From assembly GCA_002238565.1 (NCBI GenBank), contig MPMP01000004.1:47075-111074 (forward strand): DNA of 64,000 nt. The letters are read 5' to 3'. The notes beneath the pieces were generated by a model. That model did not search any database and had not been told where the DNA came from. It saw nothing but the letters and a program-made list of their open reading frames with translations. Below are positions 22,132 through 33,195 of this stretch, in pieces. Numbering within the stretch: the stretch's first letter is position 1; every line of letters starts with the position of its first letter. A program made the translations under genes and the position numbers. The DNA comes from Albidovulum sp. bin36 (GTDB lineage: Bacteria > Pseudomonadota > Alphaproteobacteria > Rhodobacterales > Rhodobacteraceae).

Positions 22132-23187
22132 ATGGAATTGCGAAAAGCAGGAATCTTCTTCGCCGCGGTTTCGATGACGGCGACCGCGGCCGCCGAGGCG
22201 ACGGAATCGCTTAACGCCCTGGTGTGGTGCGACCATACGGACCCGGCGCTTATCGAGCCATTCGAGCGAGAGCACGATGTCCGGGTCAACCTCAAGGAAT
22301 ACGAGGGCACCGGCACCGCCCTGGCCATCGTCGACCAGTCCCGTCCCGGCGATTGGGACGTATTCGTCATCGACGGCGTCGACGTCCCGCGCGCGGTCGA
22401 CGCCGGGTTGCTTGCGCCGCTCCCCGCCGACGAGCTGCCGACCGAGAATCTGTTTCCGGAACTCGTCATGCCGGAGAACCATACCAGGGACGGCGTCACC
22501 TACGCGATTTCGGAGAAATTCGGCTACAACACGATTTCCTACAACCGCGACAATGTCGACCCGGCGGACATGACGGACATGTCGGTGATCTGGGGCGACA
22601 AGTACAGCGGCCGCATCGCCGTGTACGACTACTATTTGCCGATTATCGGCATGGTCGCACTGGGGCTAGGCATAAATACGGCCGAGATTTCCGCGTCCGA
22701 CCTGCCCGCGATCCGCGACAAGCTGTTCGAGATGAAGGACAATTCGAAACAGGTCGGCGAGGTTGTTTCGAGCCAGACCGCCATCGCGACCGGCGAGGTC
22801 GACGTGCTCGTAGGCGGCGGCGAATGGGTTACCGCGGGCCTGACGACCGAATTGCCGGAACTGGACTGGGTCGTTCCCGAGCAGGGCGGGGTCAGGTGGT
22901 CCCAGTCCATCGGCGTCTTCGCCGAGTCCGAAAAGAAGGAGCTGGCGCTTGAATTCGTCAAGTACATCCTGAGTCCCGAGGGCCAGGCGCGTCTGGCGAC
23001 CTCGTCCTGCTACTGGGCGATGCCTGCCAATATGGCCGCGGCCGAGCACTTGAGCGACGCGCAAAGAGCGGCTCTGCGCTGGAACAGCCAGCCGGACTAC
23101 CTGGCGAGATCCCAGCTGTACCCTGCGCCGGATATCGAGCTCGACGCCATGATGCAGGATGTCTGGACGGAGTTCCTCCAGCGCTAG
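22132..23187 (+). CDS. ABC transporter substrate-binding protein (spermidine/putrescine type)
   Basis: RBS aggag before ATG 22132; MELRKAGIFFAAVSMTATAAA; LNALVWCDHTDPALIEPFEREHDVRVNLKEYEGTGTALA. Confidence 0.92.
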   Translation: MELRKAGIFFAAVSMTATAAAEATESLNALVWCDHTDPALIEPFEREHDVRVNLKEYEGTGTALAIVDQSRPGDWDVFVIDGVDVPRAVDAGLLAPLPADELPTENLFPELVMPENHTRDGVTYAISEKFGYNTISYNRDNVDPADMTDMSVIWGDKYSGRIAVYDYYLPIIGMVALGLGINTAEISASDLPAIRDKLFEMKDNSKQVGEVVSSQTAIATGEVDVLVGGGEWVTAGLTTELPELDWVVPEQGGVRWSQSIGVFAESEKKELALEFVKYILSPEGQARLATSSCYWAMPANMAAAEHLSDAQRAALRWNSQPDYLARSQLYPAPDIELDAMMQDVWTEFLQR

Positions 23188-23220
23188 ACTAGCTGGACCG
23201 ACCAAGCCGCCGGAGAATTT

Positions 23221-24081
23221 ATGAGCGGAGGCGCGTGGACGCGAGAGCGCATTCTGGCTCTTGGATTCGTGCTTCCCGCTCTCGCCTGGACGCTTGTCTT
23301 CTTCGTAGCGCCGTTCGGCTTCATGGTCGCCATGAGCCTTTGGCGGCGAGCGGGAGCCGAGCTGGTTCGGGACTGGTCCCTGGTCAACTATCTTGGATTT
23401 CTCGCCAGGCCGCACTTTGTCGAGGGATTGCTCAATTCGATTGAAATCGCGGCGATCGTAACCGCCGCCTCGGTCGCCCTAGCCTATCCGCTCGCGTGGT
23501 TCATCGCCGCAAGAGTGCCGGCTGGATGGCAGCGAATTGCGCTGGCCCTGGCAATAGTTCCGTTTTGGACGTCGTACGTGGTTCGGTCCTACGCCTGGAC
23601 GCTCGTACTTTCCAACAAGGGCGTCGTCAACGAATGGCTGACTTCCGCGGGCCTGATTTCCGAACCGCTTCAGCTGTCGTCGACCCGCTTCGCCACGGTA
23701 ACGGGATTCGTGCATTTCTTCGTGATGCTTTCGACATTGACGATATTCGCGAATCTTAAGCAGCTATCGCCCAACTACGCCCGGGCGGCCGCGGATCTCG
23801 GAGCCGGAGGCTTCCAGACATTTCGGCTCGTCGTTCTGCCGCTGACGCTGCCCGGCATCATGGTCGGCGGCTTTCTGTCCTTCGCTCTGTGCCTGGGAGA
23901 CTATATCACGCCGCAGATACTCGGCGGCAACAATGAGCTGGTCCTGCCCCAGATCATCATGCTCCAGCTCGGCCGGCGAGCCGATTTCCCCATGGCTTCG
24001 GCGCTCTCGATCATTCTGATGCTAACCGTAACGCTCGCGTATCTGGCGTGCGCGCGATGGCTGAAGTTGGAGCGGGCATGA
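23221..24081 (+). CDS. ABC transporter permease (PotB-like)
   Basis: 286 aa, six hydrophobic segments; ARAAADLGAGGFQTFRLVVLPLTLPGIMVG EAA-loop. Confidence 0.92.
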   Translation: MSGGAWTRERILALGFVLPALAWTLVFFVAPFGFMVAMSLWRRAGAELVRDWSLVNYLGFLARPHFVEGLLNSIEIAAIVTAASVALAYPLAWFIAARVPAGWQRIALALAIVPFWTSYVVRSYAWTLVLSNKGVVNEWLTSAGLISEPLQLSSTRFATVTGFVHFFVMLSTLTIFANLKQLSPNYARAAADLGAGGFQTFRLVVLPLTLPGIMVGGFLSFALCLGDYITPQILGGNNELVLPQIIMLQLGRRADFPMASALSIILMLTVTLAYLACARWLKLERA

Positions 24082-24869
24082 CATCGCGACGACTGGGAAA
24101 CTGGCTCGGCCTCGCTTACGCGCTGACCGTATTCGCTTTCATTTTCCTGCCCGTCGCGGTGCTGGTCCTGTACTCCTTCCAGGGCGGCCGGCTGCCCGTG
24201 CCGCCGTTCGACGGCCCGTCGCTGAAATGGTACGGCCAGATTTTCGCCGACAGGAAGCTGATGTCGGCTCTCGCGAATTCGCTGGGCGTCGCGGCGATAT
24301 CGTCGGCGGTCGCCTGCGTTCTCGGCTTCCTCGCAGCTCTCGGGCTGGCCAGGCAGCGGATTCCCGGCGCGGCATTGATGCGATCCGTCATAATTGCCCC
24401 TCTCACGGTTAGCTACCTGATAATCGGACTGGGGCTTCTCGCGTCGCTGAACGCTTCGGGCTTCCGGCCTTCGCTGCTCTCCGTAGGAATCGGGCACGCG
24501 GTCATCAATACGCCGCTTTGCTTTGCAATCATCTATAGCCAAACGGGCGCGCATCAGATAAATTTCGAACGGGCGGCAAGGGATTTGGGCGCGACCGAGC
24601 TGCGAGTACTCTGGCACGTGTCGGCGCCGGTGCTCGCCCCCGCGATCCTTGCGAGCTACTTTCTTTCCGTTACTTTTTCGTGGGATGAATTCATCATCGC
24701 GTTTCTCCTTTCCAGATTCGAGGTCACGCTTCCCGTTGAAATCTGGAGCCTGCTTCGCTCCGGCCTCAATCCAAAAACGAACGCCATCGGCTCGATCGTG
24801 TTTCTTTCGTCCGTGCTGCTGGTTTTCGCGCTCGAATTGCTCGTTTTCCGAAAGCGCGGGAACCCGTGA
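24078..24869 (+). CDS. ABC transporter permease (PotC-like)
   Basis: ATGA overlap with upstream permease; ERAARDLGATELRVLWHVSAPVLAPAILASYFLSVTFSWDEF. Confidence 0.92.
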   Translation: MTSRRLGNWLGLAYALTVFAFIFLPVAVLVLYSFQGGRLPVPPFDGPSLKWYGQIFADRKLMSALANSLGVAAISSAVACVLGFLAALGLARQRIPGAALMRSVIIAPLTVSYLIIGLGLLASLNASGFRPSLLSVGIGHAVINTPLCFAIIYSQTGAHQINFERAARDLGATELRVLWHVSAPVLAPAILASYFLSVTFSWDEFIIAFLLSRFEVTLPVEIWSLLRSGLNPKTNAIGSIVFLSSVLLVFALELLVFRKRGNP

Positions 24870-25933
24870 CTGCGGAGCTTTCGATTGTCGACGTAGGCCG
24901 GGATTTCGGCGGCCAGGCCGTTCTTCGCGACGTAACGCTGAAGGTCGCCGCTGGAAGCTACGCCGTGCTGCTCGGCCCGTCCGGCTGCGGGAAGACCACG
25001 CTGCTGCTAATTCTGGGAGGATTCCTCGATCCGACGAGGGGCCGGGTTCTGATCGGCGGCCGGGACGTTACGGGCATGGCGCCTGCCAGGCGTCCGACGA
25101 CGACCGTTTTTCAGGACTACGCCCTGTTTCCCCATATGAGCATATTGGAGAATGTCGGCTTCGGGCAGCGCATGCGCGGATTGTCGCGTCGCGAGCGAGA
25201 CGCGAAATCCCTGGAATTCCTCGACCTGGTCGGCTTGGCGGGCTCGGAACGGAAAAAGCCCCACGAGCTATCGGGCGGCCAGCGGCAGCGGGTTGCCCTG
25301 GCCCGCGCGCTCGCGGTCAACCCGGACGTGCTTTTGCTGGACGAGCCGCTCGGCGCGCTCGACCTGAATCTGCGCCGCCTCATGCAGGACGAACTGAAAT
25401 CGATTCAGCGCCGAATCGGCACGACGTTCGTGCACGTTACGCACGATCAGGAAGAAGCCATGGCGATCGCCGACGAAATTATCGTCATGGACAAGGGGAC
25501 GGTCATGGATTCCGGCCATCCCGACAAGGTCTACCTTCGACCGCGAAATCAATTCACGGCCGCATTCATGGGCGAGGCAAATTTTTTGAATGGACGCATG
25601 ACGGAAACCGGCTCCCGAGTTCAAGTCGAAACCGAATTCGGATCCCTTGAATTGCCGTCCGAAGCGTTCATCGGCGGCGATCGCGAAGCTGAAGTCCAAT
25701 TGTTTTTCAGGCCTGAAAGCATCCGCCTCGGCATGGCTCCGGCCGGCGCGCTTGCGCTTGGCGACGCAATTGTTGAAGACAGCGCCTTTCTCGGCACCCA
25801 CCGTCGATGCCTTTTTCGACTGAACGACAGCGAATCAACCTTGATAAAGGCTTGGTTCAGGCAGGGCGAGAGCGTGTCGGCGGGTCAAAGCCTCCCGATT
25901 TGGATAGGAATCGATAGCATACTCTGCTATTGA
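24866..25933 (+). CDS. ABC transporter ATP-binding protein (PotA-like)
   Basis: GTG start overlapping the upstream stop; LLGPSGCGKTTLLLILGG, ELSGGQRQRVALARALAVNPDVLLLDEPLGALD, C-terminal TOBE region. Confidence 0.95.
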   Translation: MTAELSIVDVGRDFGGQAVLRDVTLKVAAGSYAVLLGPSGCGKTTLLLILGGFLDPTRGRVLIGGRDVTGMAPARRPTTTVFQDYALFPHMSILENVGFGQRMRGLSRRERDAKSLEFLDLVGLAGSERKKPHELSGGQRQRVALARALAVNPDVLLLDEPLGALDLNLRRLMQDELKSIQRRIGTTFVHVTHDQEEAMAIADEIIVMDKGTVMDSGHPDKVYLRPRNQFTAAFMGEANFLNGRMTETGSRVQVETEFGSLELPSEAFIGGDREAEVQLFFRPESIRLGMAPAGALALGDAIVEDSAFLGTHRRCLFRLNDSESTLIKAWFRQGESVSAGQSLPIWIGIDSILCY

Positions 25934-26740
25934 TCGCTTTCGTCCACTCCGCTTTCGTTCGCGTTTGAAGACGGGAGCACCGGCCGCCGCCGATTAAGAT
26001 CAACGGCATTGTTCCGTCGATCCTTCATGGCCTCCTATCAAGCCAATCGGTCATTGACGCATCCGCCCGGAAAAATCAAGAATTGGGAGCAACTTGCCAT
26101 GAATCCGCGAGGATTGGAGCATCGATTTCCCGGGCGGCGGCGTCAGACCGCGGCGCGAGGCTTCGAAGCCGGTCGGCTCGAAAGCTTTTGAAGACGCTTG
26201 AATTCGTCGCTTGGCTCCCTGTTCCTTTCGAGAAGCTTGGCAATCCGGTCGTCTCGATCGGCGAACTGCCTTGCGAGACCTGAATTGCTGCCGATCGGCC
26301 GGGCGGAAGCTTCCGCCGAAAGCGATGCCGGATCGGCCTCCGGAGCGGAATTGCCAAATGCGGTCACGGCGCATCTCGCATATGGCGTCGCCTGCATTCG
26401 CGACTAGCGTTGCCTTGCCATCGTCGCAACCGCACCGTTCTTCCGCTTGACGGGCACGTCCGCAAGATAGAATCAGCTCACCGCCCAAGGACCCGCTTCA
26501 ATCGGCGCCGGCCGGCTTCGGAACGGCAAGCGGCGCGAAAAGTGCTCCCGCCGCAGGCGCGTCCGCATCCGACTGGCTGCGCGGCTATAGTCTCTATTTC
26601 GCGAATTCGAAATTATTCGCTAAACTCGAATCCAGCAGGGTGCCCCAGAGCTCATCCTGTTCCGTCTTGCCTTTCAAATCGGCTTGCGCTCAACTCGATG
26701 CCGCAGGCCAAAGATGGCCGGCTTTTAGCGAGGATAAAGG

Positions 26741-27475
26741 ATGGAACGCATAGACGCCAAATCGTGGTATCGCAAGAAGGGCTTCGGCGACGGCATCACT
26801 CTGATTTACGAGCCGTTCATAAAGGAATTCTACCGCTGCAATATTTGGCACGTGCGAGGACGAGACCGCGACCTGCTGATCGACAGCGGCATGGGAGTCG
26901 TCAGTCTTAGGCAACACGTGCCGCTCGTAACCGAGAAGCCGTGCCTGGCAGTAGCCAGCCACACGCACTTCGACCACGTCGGAAGCCATCATGAATTCCC
27001 CGACCGCCTCGTACATCCCAGTGAGTCGGAGATTCTGGCCAAGCCTACCAGAGCCAAAACCCTGGCCGACCCCTACGTAACCGACGAAATTTTCGATGCG
27101 CTTCCGCCGGAGCCCTATTCCTCGATCGAATACAGCGTCGCTGGCGCGAGGGCGACGCGTCTCGTCGACGACGGAGACGTGATAGATCTAGGCGACAGGC
27201 ATTTTGAAGTCGTGCATACGCCGGGGCACTCGCCTGGCGGGATCGCTCTTTGGGAAGCGGCGACCGAAATTTTTTTCACGGGTGATATCGTCTACGACGG
27301 CCCTCTAATAGAAGACACCTACCACGCCGACCCGATCGACTATCGCAGATCAATGCGACGAGTCTACGAATTCCCGGCGCGGGTGGTTCATGGCGGGCAC
27401 TTTCCCAGCTTCACGGGCGAGCGACTTCGCGAAATCGTCGGCTTGTGGCTGGAGCAAAAGGAATTAGCGGGCTAG
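26741..27475 (+). CDS. MBL-fold metallo-hydrolase
   Basis: 244 aa; SHTHFDHVGSHHEF, HTPGHSPGGIALWE, VVHGGHFPSF. Confidence 0.93.
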   Translation: MERIDAKSWYRKKGFGDGITLIYEPFIKEFYRCNIWHVRGRDRDLLIDSGMGVVSLRQHVPLVTEKPCLAVASHTHFDHVGSHHEFPDRLVHPSESEILAKPTRAKTLADPYVTDEIFDALPPEPYSSIEYSVAGARATRLVDDGDVIDLGDRHFEVVHTPGHSPGGIALWEAATEIFFTGDIVYDGPLIEDTYHADPIDYRRSMRRVYEFPARVVHGGHFPSFTGERLREIVGLWLEQKELAG

Positions 27476-28488
27476 CGCGGTTTCGCAATCCGTAGTCTGT
27501 GAATAGCGTCCCGGCCCGGGGTTCATTGTCGGATCAATTTCATTCCTTGATAGGCTGCAGCCTTTAAATCCTACGGAAAAAACTCGGTGCGCCAGAATGC
27601 CCGACCCACCCCGCCGAGGAAGTCTGAACCTCGGAATCTGTCGGAATGTTTAATAAACCGGCTGCGCGCCTAGGCCTGTCGCAGGATTTCAACAACCCAA
27701 AAGTTGGTGGCGGCACTCGGTTGCAGCAGACTCGTCACCATCTTGATCGCGCCGGCCGGACAGGCGCCGGCATGAACAAGATGAACCGCGCACCGCCCGA
27801 ACCCGGAAAGAGGCGGGCAGATACTAGGAACTTGTCAATTGATCCAATTCCCATGCCGAACGCGCTGGCAGAAAGTAGATTTTGGCGGCCTTGAAGGCGC
27901 CGCATTCGGGTTTAGGCGAAAGGATGCGTATTCGGCGAACGGAGATCTGCTTTACATTGGCGGCGCCGTTCAGACCTGCCCGCAGTTTAGTCCCGGTCTC
28001 GTGTCCGAAGCCCCGAATGAATTACCGGTTAACCGTTGTTAAATCGAAGGCCGTCAAAGAACCTTTCTGCAGTGCAGCAGAAGGCTAAAAAAGGAGATGC
28101 GCTAATCGCGGCACCTGATCGAGAATTTTTTCGCGAAAAGGAGTTCCGGGAAATTTCGACGCACAACGAAACGACCGTCGTCAGGTTCCGATCCATAGTC
28201 GATCTCGAGGCGAGAGCGATCGCGTCGCGATGAAGACGGAATATTTGTCGGCGGAACTTGGCAATGGCGAGAAGAATTCCTTCCAATTCGCCACAACGAA
28301 TTCCGAGCGTCCCCGATGCTCCATCGTCAGCGAATACGCTATCGGCGGAGGCTAAATCCCGGCCATTCCTATTTCAATCGACTGCATATAGTATCTTCGT
28401 TGCGCGATCACTCAATTGCTGATAATGTCGGAATGCGCCGCCGGACCGACTCTATCGCGCGGTCATGAAATTCCTAGAGGGCCTGGAA

Positions 28489-29496
28489 ATGAAATTTAGC
28501 TTTAAGCATATAGCAAGAGCGGGAATCGTTATTTTTTCGTTTTTGTCCTTAACCGCATGCAGCGACAGTCCCGGCGGACCCGCAAACGGCTTGCAAGCCA
28601 GTCCAAACGACGCGCCAACTGCGTTTGACGGCTCATATACGATTTCCGACGCCGTATCGGACGGCGTGACCTTCGCGCCATTGTCGGCCGCGATTGTTCG
28701 AGGCTACGGAAAATACCGGACCTCCGCCCTGATGTCCGACGAGAATAGCAGCTACGTCAAATCGGTGTCCTTCGATCCTGAAACGAGCGGAGCCAAAACT
28801 GAGTTTGTTGTCGACGGAAACGTTTTAGCAATCGAATTTGACCGATCGCATGCGGACGGCCGAGCATTTGAGGGCAGAATTCAAGACGGCTATTTCATTC
28901 TGTGGAGCGACACCGGTAGCATAAATCTCGGCGACATCGATTTTTCTAATTCGGAATACAGATTTTTTGAACGCGGAGGATTTTTTGCCGGATTGGACGC
29001 CGACAATGCAAAGTCCTATTTAGGTAGGGTTGTCTACGGATTGCGAACCGAACCGACGGGATTGCCTTCCGGCACAGCTACCTACTCGGGTGATTTTCTT
29101 GGCCGTTGGCACCACGCAAAAGTTATAAGCAACGCGCTCGACCGAGGATATACGCTGGGCGAATTGACACTCACGGCAGACTTCTCAGAGAGCGAAATCA
29201 CGGGGCAAGTCGACAACTTGAGAAACTCGGCGACGCGGAGCGGCTCCGGCGAGCCCCTTCCGGACGGCAGCGTTATATTAATTGACGCCATTTCATTCGA
29301 CGATGGTCAATTCAATGCAAGTATGACCGGCTTTGCACCCGCCGCCGACGTCGCCTACGGCGTAGGAGGATTCCGTGGCGAGTTGCTTGGCGAGTTTTAT
29401 GGCCCGGCAGCGGAAGAAGTTGGCGGTGTTTTTGTTGGATCGCGCTCGACCGATGGCACCGTATGGGAAGGACATTTCGGCGGAAAGAAAAACTAG
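28489..29496 (+). CDS. Lipoprotein with transferrin-binding-protein-like beta-barrel domain
   Basis: MKFSFKHIARAGIVIFSFLSLTACSDSPGG lipobox; C-terminal YSGDFLGRW..LGELTLTADFSESEITGQVDNL..GGFRGELLGEFYGPAAEEVGGVFVGSRSTDGTVWEGHFGGKK. Confidence 0.72.
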   Translation: MKFSFKHIARAGIVIFSFLSLTACSDSPGGPANGLQASPNDAPTAFDGSYTISDAVSDGVTFAPLSAAIVRGYGKYRTSALMSDENSSYVKSVSFDPETSGAKTEFVVDGNVLAIEFDRSHADGRAFEGRIQDGYFILWSDTGSINLGDIDFSNSEYRFFERGGFFAGLDADNAKSYLGRVVYGLRTEPTGLPSGTATYSGDFLGRWHHAKVISNALDRGYTLGELTLTADFSESEITGQVDNLRNSATRSGSGEPLPDGSVILIDAISFDDGQFNASMTGFAPAADVAYGVGGFRGELLGEFYGPAAEEVGGVFVGSRSTDGTVWEGHFGGKKN

Positions 29497-30425
29497 GGAC
29501 TGGTGACGAACGGGCTTGATTCGATTCTATTTGGCCGGCAATCTTGTCCCGACAATCGCAGGAATGACGTAAAAGATTGCTGCTTTCAATTCCTGCTTCA
29601 TCTCGACCATTCCACAGCCGGTCGCTGTTCGACCGCCTTGGCACTGGATTGGGACATTGGAGCGAAGCCGCGGCCTATCTGAAACCTCGCCGGGATTGCG
29701 CGGCGCAATTTATAAAGCATTGGTAAATCCTGGTCGCCATCCCGTATCTCAACAGGTCACTTTGCAACCGGTCCATTCGGTCGAACTAGCAAGGCCTGCA
29801 ATTTGTCGGGCGACGGAACGGCTCCGCATCGGCCATGGGCGGCGCCTGATTTTTCGTAGCGCCGCGGAGATCTCATGGGGAACGAGGAGTCCTGAAGGTT
29901 TTCGTTGAACCCAACCGGCGCTGGAAACCGAAGCCAGAGACGAACAGCTGAACCTACTCGGTTGCCGACCTTGGGACGGTTTCGGCGCGCATTTACCGCA
30001 AGGCCGCTTCAAGATTCATTCCTAGGATTTTGCAAAGCGTTCCGGATATGCCTTTGCATTCAGCATCGGACTCGGAATCCTTTTCGGAACAAGAATCGAC
30101 GCGGAAAATCAGTGGCTGAAGGCCCCGCGAGATACTCGATCGCAATTCACGGCTGGATTGCATGCTCGGAGTTCGCAAGATCGACCCGATCACCAATAAC
30201 CGGATGCTCGAACGAAAATGAGGTTTTACCTGTCGTTTGCCGAGCGCCCGTAAACAGTAGACAGCAAGACCGTCCAACCGCTCGTCTCAGTTCTCGGGAA
30301 ATCAGAAACGCCTTCGACTAGGATTCTCAATCGTTGAAGCAACCCTGCAGATATTTCCGAGACCGTTTCCATCGCTATGATCCGTTGAGAAATTATCGCT
30401 GCGGCACCTGCAGCACGCCGGGTTA

Positions 30426-30998
30426 CTAGTGCATGGCTTCACAGGCGACGGGAATCATCCCGGCTGTTTCCGATCGCATTAACGTCCTCCCGCCGCCCCG
30501 GCGCCTGCCATGTTTGAAGGTCCCGACATCTTCAATCTTCCTGTTGTCGACCGACACCATCGGCTGGCCGTTGGCCATGAGCGATGCCGTCTTCCGGCTG
30601 ATGAGATCGACTGCGCATCGCGGTTCGGACGCGAGCCGCATCTTCGCCAACAGTGCGAGTGACACCTTGAAGCCCTGCGCCGACAGCTTGCGGCCGCCGT
30701 ATTAACGGCGAACCCGGTCGACGCTTGTCGATTCCGACCCGCACGTCGGCTCCCGCAGCCAGCGACCGATGTTCGAGCGGTCAATCCACATCGCCTCCGA
30801 GACCGTCTCGATTCCGGCGCGGCGGAGGCGACTGGCTTCCATCACCGCCTGCATCCGCCGGGTCTTATTGTCAAGATACGGAGAAATGCGCTGAAACTTG
30901 ACTTTGGCAAGGTCCATAGATGTGCGCATGTCATCCATGAGGCGATTCTTGCGCATCGGGTCGGCAACAGGAATACCTGCCTTCGAACACACGCCCAC
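30426..30998 (-). pseudogene. ISAzo13-like transposase remnant, N-terminal part with in-frame stop
   Basis: Same-frame fragments FQRISPYLDNKTRRMQAVMEASRLRRAGIETVSEAMWIDRSNIGRWL..DRVRR* then YGGRKLSAQGFKVSLALLAKMRL..MANGQPMVSVDNRKIEDVGTFKHGRRR; resembles ISAzo13 (GQPVVSVDtKKkElvG). Confidence 0.7.
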
Positions 30999-31353
30999 AC
31001 TAGCCGAATTTTATTCAAAAATTTCTTGATGATCCCTGACGCCCAATTGGCAAGCCTTGGATCCACTACCGAATATCCGGCGCGCTCCGAACGTGCAATG
31101 CTCGACGGGCGCATGTAGCAGATCCTACGGCTCAAAAGCTGTTCGGGCGCAATTCGGAATGCACGAGAATACATGCGCGCCCGGAGGGATTTCCAATTTT
31201 GGATCACCGATAGCGTGCCTTCACAGCATGGACTGTCAAGGCCATGGATGCATCTTCAATGATAGCGAACACAGTTGCCTTATTCCGATCAATATTCCGA
31301 TACTCGGAGAATGGGCGCCGTCCGGCTATTTCGCCTCTGCTCGCTTTGGCTGC

Positions 31354-32691
31354 TTACGGCGCTCTCCACAACCGAGAGATTGGCACGGCATGCAATCGAT
31401 TGCCAAAGGGAATGCTGATTTCGCCGTCATAGAGCACTACGCCGCGAACGAAGCGGTCGCCCAATGCTTGTTCGAGTTTGCGCAGTCCGCGAAAGTCTTT
31501 TGAACTTACAGTCGACGCAGCCTTGATTTCGACGCCGGCGACGGCACCTGACGTCTGCTGGAGTACGATATCCGTTTCAATGCCGTCCTTGTCCCGAAAA
31601 TGGAAGAATTCCGTCGGAATCTCTTGCCAACTCGCTTGCCTGCGCAATTCCTGAAATACAAACGTCTCCAGAAGATTTCCCAAAAGAGTTCTATCTGCCG
31701 AAAGCGCCTTTGCACCGGCATCGAGCAGGGCAGCGGCGAGTCCCGTGTCCTTGAGATGCAATTTTGAACGCTTGACCAACCTTTTCAGGCGATTGCTGTG
31801 CCAAGCCGGGAGTCTTTCGAGAAGAAAAAGCCTCTCAAGAATTGTCACGTAGTCTCCGATCGAAGGCCGGCTGATCTCGAAGTGCGAGGCCAGGTTGCTG
31901 AGGTTGAAAAGCTGGGCCGTATGCGCCGCTGCGGCACGCAAGAGTCTTGGCATGAGGTCGAGTGAGCGGATTTGGGTCAAGTCTCGCACGTCGCGTTGGA
32001 CAATGGATTCCGCGTAGTCGCGATACCAGTTTGCCAGACGCCTCGCGGTCGGTCGCGCCAGCGCTGCAGGATAGCCGCCGGCGACGATCCTTTCGATTAG
32101 CTCTTCCCCGAGGCGGTCGCATCGGAACACCGGGAAGCCTTCACCGAACAATTCGCTCAGGAAGTTCGCATCCGGGCGGGAGGAATCCGACTGACCGGTT
32201 AACTCGTATTGCGTCAATGGATGCAGCTGCACGATTTGCAAGCGTCCCGCCAGAGAATCCGATAGTCGAGGAATGAGCAGAACGTTGGTAGATCCCATTA
32301 GCACGAAGCGTCCCGGCACCCGATGGCGATCTACGGATAATTTGATAGCTTCAAACAGTTCGGGAACCCGTTGAACTTCGTCCAGAATGACGCGCTCGGG
32401 CAACGCGGCGACAAATCCCGCGGGATCGGCTCGAGCGCCGTCTCTTATAATCTGTTCGTCAAAGCTGAAGTAGCTGTAATCCCGGGATTGCCGGGGATTT
32501 CCCCGTATCAGTGGCTCGCCCGACCTGGTCCGGTCGCCGGGCCTATAGAAGTAGCTAGGCGCACAGGTTAACTGGGCGAGCGTTGTCTTGCCGCACTGAC
32601 GCGGACCGTGAATCAGTACGGCCGGCGAATCTTCAAGCGCTTCGACAAGTCTGCTTTCGACGGATCGGGGATAGAAGAACTGATTCGACAT
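31354..32691 (-). CDS. ATP-binding protein, AAA + DUF4143 family
   Basis: 445 aa; LIHGPRQCGKTTLAQL Walker A, PERVILDEVQRVPELFEAIK, GRFVLMGSTNVLLIPRLSDSLAGR, C-terminal VQQTSGAVAGVEIKAAST. Confidence 0.92.
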   Translation of the reverse strand: MSNQFFYPRSVESRLVEALEDSPAVLIHGPRQCGKTTLAQLTCAPSYFYRPGDRTRSGEPLIRGNPRQSRDYSYFSFDEQIIRDGARADPAGFVAALPERVILDEVQRVPELFEAIKLSVDRHRVPGRFVLMGSTNVLLIPRLSDSLAGRLQIVQLHPLTQYELTGQSDSSRPDANFLSELFGEGFPVFRCDRLGEELIERIVAGGYPAALARPTARRLANWYRDYAESIVQRDVRDLTQIRSLDLMPRLLRAAAAHTAQLFNLSNLASHFEISRPSIGDYVTILERLFLLERLPAWHSNRLKRLVKRSKLHLKDTGLAAALLDAGAKALSADRTLLGNLLETFVFQELRRQASWQEIPTEFFHFRDKDGIETDIVLQQTSGAVAGVEIKAASTVSSKDFRGLRKLEQALGDRFVRGVVLYDGEISIPFGNRLHAVPISRLWRAP

Positions 32692-32713
32692 CGGCTGAAT
32701 GTAAATTCATTTT

Positions 32714-32782
32714 CCGGCTGATTGCAAGTTAGTGTTCCGGCCAATTGCAAGCTTGCCTATCGGCTGATTGCAAGTTTGCATT
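32714..32782. repeat. Three 23-bp-period direct repeats immediately upstream of the DUF4143 ATPase gene
   Basis: CCGGCTGATTGCAAGTT (32714), CCGGCCAATTGCAAGCT (32737), TCGGCTGATTGCAAGTT (32760), starts exactly 23 bp apart; weak partial fourth at 32783. Confidence 0.8.
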
Positions 32783-33163
32783 CGGGCCAAAAGAAACCAA
32801 GCCTTCGGGAACCCAGTCGGACGGGAAGAGATTCCGCATTAGATTAATCCACCATTCTACTTCACCGACGAGCGGCTCAAGTGATGGAATTGACGGGGCG
32901 GCGCTGGGCGATACACACTTTCCTAAGAAAATTAATGGAGTGAATCAAGATGCCGAATCCAGACACGGTCCTAGCTGGCATCCGGCTCTCGAGAGCGGCC
33001 GATCCATCCGAATATGGCAGAAACGCGTTTCGCGACGGTTAGAGTCTGCGCGAGGCGCGTTCTTCGGTGGCCCGGGGAATAGAAGTTTGCCAGCGGCCTT
33101 CGCCGTGTGCCGGCGCCCCAGTACCCGCCGCGCATCACGCGTTTCTTCACCCTGCCAGTCAAG

Positions 33164-33195
<32 letters not shown>

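Noticed and set aside
32714-32790. CRISPR-like short repeat array
   Set aside because: Repeats are 17 bp with only 6-bp gaps and no unique spacers; better read as phased protein-binding boxes
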